Below, in pieces: positions 1-9,200 of a stretch of DNA of 64,000 nt. The DNA comes from Symbiodinium natans (taxonomy: Eukaryota > Sar > Dinophyceae > Suessiales > Symbiodiniaceae). The DNA lies in contig CAJNDS010002637.1 of NCBI GenBank assembly GCA_905221605.1, positions 186,001-250,000 of the forward strand, read 5' to 3'. A program made the translations under genes and the position numbers. A model generated the notes under the pieces. The model saw only the letters and a list, made by a program, of their open reading frames with translations. It did not search any database and was not told where the DNA came from. Numbering within the stretch: the first letter of the stretch is position 1; every line of letters starts with the position of its first letter.

Positions 1-263
1 CCTCGACAAACTCGAAACGTGAAGTGAAGGGCGCAGACGAATCCAAGCCGTCAACGATCTGTTGTGCCTTTGCTTTCTGCATCGCAGACGTTTCAATACA
101 TGTCCTGCGAGTTCTCTCCGCCTGACTTGGACCTCTGCTATCGTGGCCACGATAAAGACTTCCCCAGTGGTCTTGAGAAATCTTGTGATCCACAGCGTTG
201 AACTTAGCCAAGATCTTTCGAAGGAAACGAGCACCTGGGGTCTTCTTTCTCCAGGTAGCGTAC
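1..263 (-). CDS. Further transposase exon of giant gene, running off the left edge
   Basis: Translated after the acceptor at 264, the minus strand reads YATWRKKTPGARFLRKILAK, FNAVDHKISQDHWGSLYRGH, then RRTCIETSAMQKAKAQQIVD, and FTSRFEFVE at the window edge, without a stop. The basic helical start after DPIHLAIVYE continues the DDE domain. The third catalytic residue and the stop codon lie outside the window. The two shorter plus-strand frames over this stretch are shadows. Confidence 0.6.
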
Positions 264-3200
264 CTTGTTTGCAGACGCGTGCTGATCTCGCAATTTATGA
301 CACAAAAACACAAAAAAAAAAACAAGATTTACGGAAATAACTGCTGCGTGCTCAAGAGTCCAGTGGCTCGTAAACTATAGCCAGATGTATCGGGTCCAAG
401 GAAAGGCATTGCAGATTAGGCATTACTCGACGCAGTTCCGCGTACAGCTTGTGGGAAGTTGTATCGGAAGCGACACACTGGACCTGTGCCAAGCCTTTGG
501 CCGGCAGATTTTGCGCTAGAGTCAAGCTCACCTCTTCAGCCTTTTCCGAAGAGATTGGCAGCATTGCCAACAAGGCTCCCGTGGTGCCTCTCACAGTCAA
601 GACTCGACGAACTGCTGAGAGATCGTCAAAAACTGCAGCGTTCCTGACATTGCGCGGAGCGCGGTATGATTCCTGCCCCATTACGCCCATGCAGCACTTG
701 ATGGTAGCGTCTATGGAAATAAATGAAAACTCGTTCGCTGCTAGGAGGCAGTCCACAGTCGATTTTTGCAGCTGGCAAACAGATGGCGATGAAAAAACGT
801 CTTCAATGATCGGCCACCAATGTCTCACGTCGGTTGGCAGAAGAGATGCCAATTCAGAGCCGGCGGAAACGACGCTGGCTGCGATTCTGGGTCGGGCCTC
901 AGGCAAGCAGAAATAGCATCGTACACCCTTTTAGCCTTACATCTTAAAAAACAAATTATCTGCGCCAAGTCACCGCTTTGCATTTCGCATGACACAGCAG
1001 CAGCTCGCGGTAGACAATGTCTCCGAAATCTTTCGTGTAGTAAAGATTTCTTACCCTCCGAGTTTTCTTGCGTTGTAGCAAGGTCTCTTGATGCCAAAAC
1101 TCAGGGCCATGAGCTGTGAGCGCCAGACGTATGTGCCGATCAATATCATTGACGTAAGCTGAAAGAGGCGGCTGTACTGAAGCGCGTAAAATGTCGGCGC
1201 TCCTGCGCAAATAAGACTTGCCGCTACCTCCTGCCAATTGATCATGATCAAACAGCGCGCACACAATCTTGAGTTGTTTCGTGCCGCTGCACACAAACTG
1301 GCGTTCCTTTGTATGATACTTCTCCATATGCTCACGAACTCGGGCATGGCGTTGAAAAGAACGAAAAGGGTAAAAAGGACACAGTCTCACGTTCAAACCA
1401 CTGTCTTTAATTGCGTCAGAGACCTCCTTCTGCAAATAGCCGAGAAGTAGATTCCCCACAGCAACTACAGGCTCCTCCTCTTCATCCTCCTCTGCCTCTT
1501 TGATTTCGCACTCATCATCGCTGCCAGGCTCCGGAGGTGAGCATTCGCAAGGGTTGCTAAGAAGGCCTTCCCAGTCCGTTTCCATTCGTCCTGCTCCTGC
1601 ATGTAGGCCAAATAAGCATTCTTCCGGAGAATTGCTATCGTTGGGAGGAGTCGCAGCCTCGTCTGCACGCGATTGAAAAACGTGGAAAGTCACGAGGCTG
1701 CTGGCATCTATGGCCTCACGTGCAAAGTCCTGCAGTTCTGACAAGAGCATGCGAGTCTTGTAATTGCCATCCCACATTTCCACCAGGTTATTTTCTCTGA
1801 CTTTGCATGCAAGGCAATGAGGATTGCCGTCGTGCTCGACGTGCAACAAATACAGTCCCTGATCTTCCACATTCATTTTGAGAGTTGCTTCTGCGTGAAG
1901 TTGGAGTTCATCCAAGACAGACCGATAACATCGGGATCCACATTGCGAGGCTTCGCTGTTTTTCTGTCCGGGCTTCGCAAGTGACTTTATAATAGCATCC
2001 TTCATACCAGGCAACAGTCGAGCTAAGGCCAAAGGAATACAATTGCCATGCGCAAGCAGGACATCATCAATTGCATCTTCACTGCTTTCGGCAGGCGTGC
2101 GACACAGTTCTCTGAAAAATAGATGTCTTTTTTCGAGGATGTTAACCTCGAACTGTGTTTTATCACGAATCGCACACATAGCTTCTTTGCAGAGCGCATC
2201 AGCTGCAATTGTCGATTCTAGGCCACCAAGCCGGATGCCATCGAAATGAAGCGATAGATGCGCAGGCTTGTGCTGCAGTGCGCAGGCCTCCCAAGCTTCA
2301 AGAATATAATCTTCCGCCGCCGCATACAAATAGAAAAGCGTTGAAGCTTCTGGATTTGGCTTGTCCGACATGCCCAGCACTGTTTCATAAACATCTGGCA
2401 ACAAAGAGCAGGCCAGCCATCTCAGGTAAATTGACGCTTTCTGTAGCTTCTGCAAGAATACGTTCCCTGGCAGGTGTCCTGACGCATTGCCGCCGAACAG
2501 GACCTCGTGCAGGATCTGCTTACCTTGCCTCACCGAAGTGTTCAGTTCTTGCTTGCAAACTGCTTGTCGTTCTTGAGCACACCTCTTCATGATTGCGATG
2601 ACCCACTCTTCGATCTCGGAATTGGTGTTCAAACGACAAAGAAGTTGATGTAGAACGCAAAAGACAGAATTCTCAATATCCAGATCCTTTGTATCGGATG
2701 AGCAAATCGTTCGTTGCAAGCACCGCGAAAATTTTTGCACGCCATTCTGTTGCGCGTACGCCCTTGTACGCACGAGGTCATGAAATGAGCGAGAATATCC
2801 CACTTCTACTTTCAAGTCACACGGAAGCTCTTCTTCTTGTGACATAGGTGTCTTTCCAGTGCGACGCTTTTTCGCAGGAATTTGATTCAGACAGAGCCTA
2901 TCAATCCAGGAGGACATGTGCTCTTCTCTTTCTGAAAGCTTCTTGCTGAGGCTTTCGGCTTCGCGAATCTTCTCGCTGGCTGTAGTTGACTGCTTGCCCC
3001 TTCTGCCAGCGCTGCGCATTTGTTTTGTCTTGAGATTCAGAAACTGAATAATGCAGGCTACATTTGCTTCGCGATCTGCGTTGCCCTGAGCATACAGTTT
3101 CGCAGCTCGGATGTTTTGCAGTTCTTGGTGATGAACATCTGAGGCAAGGGCTTTCACAGAAATAACATCTCGCAAACCCTTAGTCAAAGTAACCGCCGGA

Positions 3201-6200
3201 AAAGCAGAATCTTTGTACTTGTTGCTTTTGACATCTGCGCGCAAAATCATTTTCTCGGTCAATAGGGCTTCCCACAAGCTGTCCCTGTCGAGGTTCTTTG
3301 GATGATCTGAAGGCAGCTTTACATATTTCCACATCCCTTTCGTGATCATCGTCTTGTTCTTGTCAAGACAGTGGTCTCGAATAGCAGAGGCAACGTTGCG
3401 CAATTGCTGCAGTAACTCCTTCTGCTTTGCGTCGGCTTCTTGACTGCTTTCATCTACAGGCACCTGCAGGGTTTTTTTTGTTTCGGATGAGCGCTTCTGC
3501 GCCCGAAGATTGCAGGCTTCTCTCATACAATCCTCTGTGAAAGAACCAGACGCGTATTGTTCGATCATGTACCTGCACTGTTCTCGGCTGTTCTCCACTT
3601 CGAATGCGTGCTGTAAACGAAGGGATGCGAGGACGGCTGGAGAACTTCGAAGAAACTCCTTGAGCTCGTCGTCTTTGCTGAAATACCCATCTAAGTTCGC
3701 GTCCGGGTAAGTTTCATTGATGATGCTGCTGTCAATGAAGCGAGCTTTCGGTGCCCAAACGAATCCGCGTCGAAGTGCAGAATTAAAATTCTCCTCGGTG
3801 ACTCCGCTGAAGCGAAACATTGCATTCAGTTCGCAGCGTTTCCAGCCAACGCACTCAATCATGCGAGTTTGAACACCGTACGGCTTTCTTCCAGCTATGC
3901 CGTCCGCCGACATAGTTTTTTTGAATAAATCTTCCCTGAGCTTCCTGGAAGTTTCAGGCTTTTCCTGAGCAGTCAGGATGAAAGCGCCGCAGGATTGTTC
4001 GATCTGCTTTCTCATTTCCTGTTCGTCATACCAAATCTGTGGATCAATATATTTGTGGTTCGGCCCATACACGGCGTCCAAGTGAGCGCTGTAAAGAGAT
4101 TGACCCACACCTCAGCAGCTCAGCAGACTTTTTCATGTTGTACTTTAGTCGCTGGTTATTCAGGCTCTGTACGCATTAAAATATGTTGTTTATTTGCCTT
4201 GCCTCCTGGGCTCACCCCGATGAAGCACCTCACGATGTTCTCACCTCGTTTGGCGAGAGCAAGCGCTGCTTGATGGCAAGCAAAAACCTTACGTCGCCGT
4301 GATTCGGACCGCGTAACAAATTTTATCTTTCGGTTCACGCTTATGTTTTTAAAGGATCGATAAAGTTTTAAGAAAGTAATTCAGTCCGAGAGGCATCATT
4401 GTTTAACCAGAACGTTTCTGAGAAGAACTGGAGCAAGCGCTTCTTAGCTGCCTCGTAGACGGGGTCTCCCAAGTCGCATAGCAGAGGATGAGGAATGTGC
4501 ACGTAGATGTTGTCTTCGGGGACACCTTGCGCAAAATCAACGTGCTTCTGAGGACTAACATCATACAGCACCGCGCAATCCTTGTACGTGATGCCAGCTG
4601 CTTTCTTCTGCGGTGTATCGCACCACTCCACTACCAAATTAAAAATTCTATCCTCAAGCAGCTTTGTCTGCAGAACGTAGCCAGCTTTTGTCAGAGAATC
4701 AGCGGTGCCCATCGCCCGTCCTGAAAGCACACCGTGGTCTGCATCTGGAGCTCCTTCTTGATCTACTCGAGATTGCGCGCGGCGAGGTCCGCTGGGAATG
4801 TGTCCGAGCGCAGCATTTTCACATTGTTCGAGTAGAGTCTGAGCAGAATTATTGTGTGAACGAAGCAGATCGTCAATCTGGTCCAGTACATTCGCGTCAG
4901 TCCTCAGCGGAGCGGCCGTCATAAGTCTGAACAGTCCTTCCAGTTGCAAGAAAAACCGTTTGACTCTGGCAAGTGTGTTTTGCGGCGGGACACCTCGATG
5001 CAAAGCGAAAGCACCATACTGAAAAAAAAAAACAAATTTCCTTCGTGACATCGCATGTGGATGTCGCCCTCCACGATCCATAAGAGCATGACGAGCTCGC
5101 GAACATGCAAATCTGTTAGCCGTAGCCGATAAACGGAAATAGCTCCAGTGCTAATCCGAAGCAAGCTTTCGTTCATAGACGGAAACTTCTGCAAGATGTG
5201 CTGTCGAATTCTTGACACTTTGTCAGGTATGCTTGGCTCGCCGTCTGGCACGCGAGGCACAACGATGGCAAGATGCTCATTTGCAACCAAAGTGAGGTTC
5301 TCAAAGAATTGTTCAAATCTGGACATAGTGGAGTCGGCGCCTGGAAGTAGTCGTCTCTTCCTCGCTCTATCCAGTCTTGCACTTTTCTCGAAACCATCTG
5401 CGTCCTGGCCAAGGTTCAAATCATTGATTTCGCCTTGAGACGGCATGGGTATGATTTCTTCGACAGGTTCCTGGCCAGGCGATACTTGTGAAGCAAAAAC
5501 TGCAGCCGCCTGTAGGACACCCGCAGCTGAGTTCTCTTCCTCATCTGAAAGCATTCCAATTTCAGGCATGCCTGCAACTTCTTCATCTTCCACTACTCCA
5601 TGTTGACCATCTCGCGAACTGGAAGCACCTCCCACAAAGTCTTCTATGGCTTCTCGCATACAATCCTCTGTGAAAGAACCAGACGCGTGTTGTTCGATCA
5701 TGTACCTGCACTGTTCTCGGCTGTTCTCCACTTCGAATGCGTGCTGTAAACGAAGGGATGCGAGGACGGCTGGAGAACTTCGAAGAAACTCCTTGAGCTC
5801 GTCGTCTTTGCTGAAACACCCATCTAAGTTCGCGTCCGGATAAGCTTGAGACGGCAAAGGTATGCTTTTGTCGACAGGTTCCTGGCGAGGCGATACGTGT
5901 GAAGCAGAAACTGCAGCCGCTTGTAGGACACCGGCAGCTGAGTTCCCTTCCTCCTCTGACAGCATTCCAATTTCAGGCATGTCTGCAACTTCTTCATCTT
6001 CCACTACTCCATGTTGACCATCTCGCGAACTGGAAGCACCTCCCACAAAGTCTTCTATGTTGATGGGAGCGCCAAAAAGACGACGCCTTGCATTTTGAAC
6101 GACGAACTCAAGAAGTGAGCTGATCCACGCAACGTCCGAAAGGTCAGTCTCTCGCGGGTGCTGGACCATTGTCGTCATGTGATCTTGTAGGATCTTGTCT

Positions 6201-9200
6201 CCTTGCAGACGACAGTGCACATACATGTAGAGAATGTAGGTTTTGTTCTCGAAGTCATCGTGCAATAGCTTCAGGAATGTTCTCAGCAAGAACATACATT
6301 TTTCCCAGTGTCGTTTTGTCTCCTGCGCCCATTCTTCTGGATTTGGCAACAAAACCGTAGCCATGGGTTGCACATCAAACAGCCTTTGATAGCGACGAAT
6401 AGTGCCAGAAATAAGTATTCTGCGATCGTCAGTCCTGTGTGGCTCTGTCGTTGATCCACCCTCGTAGTCTGGCCAGCCTCGCAGCATGTCTACTGTTTCG
6501 CCTTCAATGGAAGAAACTAGAAGTGGGAGATTGTTTGTGTTTACGGGAGCGCCGCAAAGGAAGTGTTTTGCATCTCGGACCACGAACTCAAGAAGTGAGC
6601 TGAGCCACGCAACGTCTGACAGGCCAGTCTCTCGCGGGTGCGGAACCATTGTTGTCATCCTGGCTTGTAGGCATCTGTCTTTCCGAAGACGACAGTGCAC
6701 GTACATGTAGAGAATGTAGGTTTTGTTCTCGAAGTCATCGTGCAATAGTCTCAGGAATGTTCTGAGCATGCACATACATTTTTCCCAGTGTCGTTTTGAC
6801 TCCTGCGCCCATTCTTCTGGATTTGGCAACAAATCCGCAGCCATGGGATGCACATCAAACAGCCTTTGATAGCGACGAACAGTGCCGGATAGAAGTATTC
6901 TGCGTTCGGCCGTCCTGTGTGGCTCTGTCGTTGATCCACCCTCATAGTCCCGCCAGGCTCGCAGCATGTCCACGGTTTCTTTTTCCATCCGAGAAACTGG
7001 AAGTATGAGAGGATTGTCACGGTGCTCAGGATGACAGCAAACCACAAACATAGCCGACACGGTGATGTTGTAGTACTTCTCCAAAATATGGCGATATGTG
7101 TTAAGCTGCAAACAGTAATGGATTTCTTTCGTGTCTTGAAGATGCTGCAAAGGTTGTTTCATCATCCGTCGAAATGAAGTACAGAATGTGGTTGCTCGCA
7201 GTCCTGCAGTGCGTTTCCAGTCCACCAGTATGAAAGTTCCATCGTCGCGCCGGCCAACGAAGTCGATGGACCCTGCGATTTGTTCTTCCTCTGCAAAGAT
7301 GAGCCACTCGGTCCGCCAAGCTTTGCAGTTGTTGCGCAACGAACACAAGAATTTCTGCAGCATTTCAACCTCTGGCGAACACGGCACCACGTGGCCGTTC
7401 AAGTAAGCCTCGAAGACATAGTGCATATATGTACCGTAGTGCGCAGCCCGTTGACCGTTGTTTGTCCACTCCGCCTTGATTTCGTCCGTGGTCTTGGCCA
7501 AGCGAGAAATTTTTTCTTGCAGCGCCGGGTCATGCCGCAACGCTTGAAGCAGGCGACAAATTTGCGTCTCGTCTCGAGGACTACCCGCAAACAGCTCTAG
7601 CAATTGGGGCGACGCGATGTGAAGCGGCTGAATGTCATCGAACGTGACATGCTGTCGCAGATAGCCAACCCGAGGCCAATTGGCGCTGCGCTGCATGCCA
7701 CCGATAACGGAGTCGGCGTCAAAGCTTTCTGCAAACGTGTGCACAACTCCAGTCACCGAGCCCCTGACCTTTTTCTTGTCCACGAAGTACACGTGCTCTT
7801 TGGCGAAAAACTGAACACGCAGGTCTCGGTCGTGTGGATGCAAATACTTCAGTATGTCCACATCGAGAGCTGTGTCGGAAGAAAATAAATCAGGAGATCT
7901 TGGAACGTTGACCAGACTTTCTGCTTCACAATGTTTCGGCAAAAATCCGTCCATAGCAGCCACACGCTTGGCTTTGCGAGCATAAGCTGCTAACTTCGAC
8001 TGCGCCCAACGTTTGCGCTGAAGTTGTGTCATTTCAGCTTCCTCGCGCGAGCCACCCACAAAATCCTGAAAGCCTTCTTCGCGCGAGCCACCCACAAAAT
8101 CCTGAAAGCGAATTCGTTCACAAGAAGGACACCACCTCCAAGGCATAGTGCCCACGTGAGGAGCGCAGACCCAAACACGACAAGCAGGGCAAACGCACCA
8201 ATGTGGCAGCAGCAGCGGCTTCCACTCGCCGCAGAAATCGCACCTTGAAAATAATTCAGTTACATTACGGCAGTCTTTGTTCAGAAAGCTACTAAAGTTT
8301 TCCTATGTTCAGATAAGCAGCTTGATTCGAGTACCACTGGTTGTAATAGGTGTCAGCAACGGAGTGACGCGCGAGTCTTCTTGAACAAATGACGTGGAGA
8401 GAATCCAAATGAATACTGGAGAGAAGGCAAGCGGAGAGTCGGGTACTTCGTTTCTGAGAACCACACGTCCAAGCGCAAAGCCGTTTAGTTTCACGAGGCT
8501 GCCACCGCAAATGAAAAACATGAGCCGACGAAGATGCGCCAATAGCCCTGACAAGTCGATGCTTGGGGCATTCGACAGCAGGACTGCCAGTCACTCCCAT
8601 GTAATACCGGCAGGTTTCCCGGCCAGGATCTTCGATGCGGACATACCAACGTCTGTTGGTGTCCAGAGCCTTCGCACCGAAGTAAATCGCCTTCGTTGTT
8701 GCATATATCCTCATACAAAACCGGGCGTTGCCAAACAGACAATGAGGCGAACTCCACGCCTGTGCACCGTGGCCTGGTAGGCGGAGCTGCTGACATCTCC
8801 AATAGATAATAGTCTGAGCCGGAATGTTCAGAAGACAAGCCAACTGTGGAATGTCCATCGACATGGAGGCAGAGCTTTCAAAGAGATCTGCAGCGTTCCG
8901 CAGAGCACGAATGTTTCGCGCAAGCTCTGGGACAGCGAGGTTGATGTGGCGAGCATGCCAATATAGCTTACTTGCGATTGTGTTGCGGATATCTTTGCAG
9001 CAAGTGGCCATAACGTGAAAGTCAGTGTAGTCAAAAAAAAACGTCAACAGGGTCTTCAAGACTTCAGATGGCAGGCTGCTAGCGTCACGGGCAATTTGCA
9101 CGCAGCCCTGTGACTCATTGGAACTACTTCCACCAACGAAGTCCTGAAGTTGCTGAACGCAATGTGGACAAAGCCTTTCCGGATTCCGGCGAATATGACT

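Noticed and set aside
352-906. A separate small gene starting at 906
   Set aside because: Its first codon is TTG and lies inside the proposed 76-nt intron. The frame is better explained as the next exon of the giant gene.
449-916. Plus-strand frames opposite the transposase and nuclease exons
   Set aside because: They overlap, on the opposite strand, frames with clear catalytic motifs and have no domain of their own.
4919-5074. C-terminal tail of the nuclease frame with a poly-Phe run
   Set aside because: The Phe run is the T-rich acceptor tract of the 56-nt intron. Splicing gives a normal continuation.
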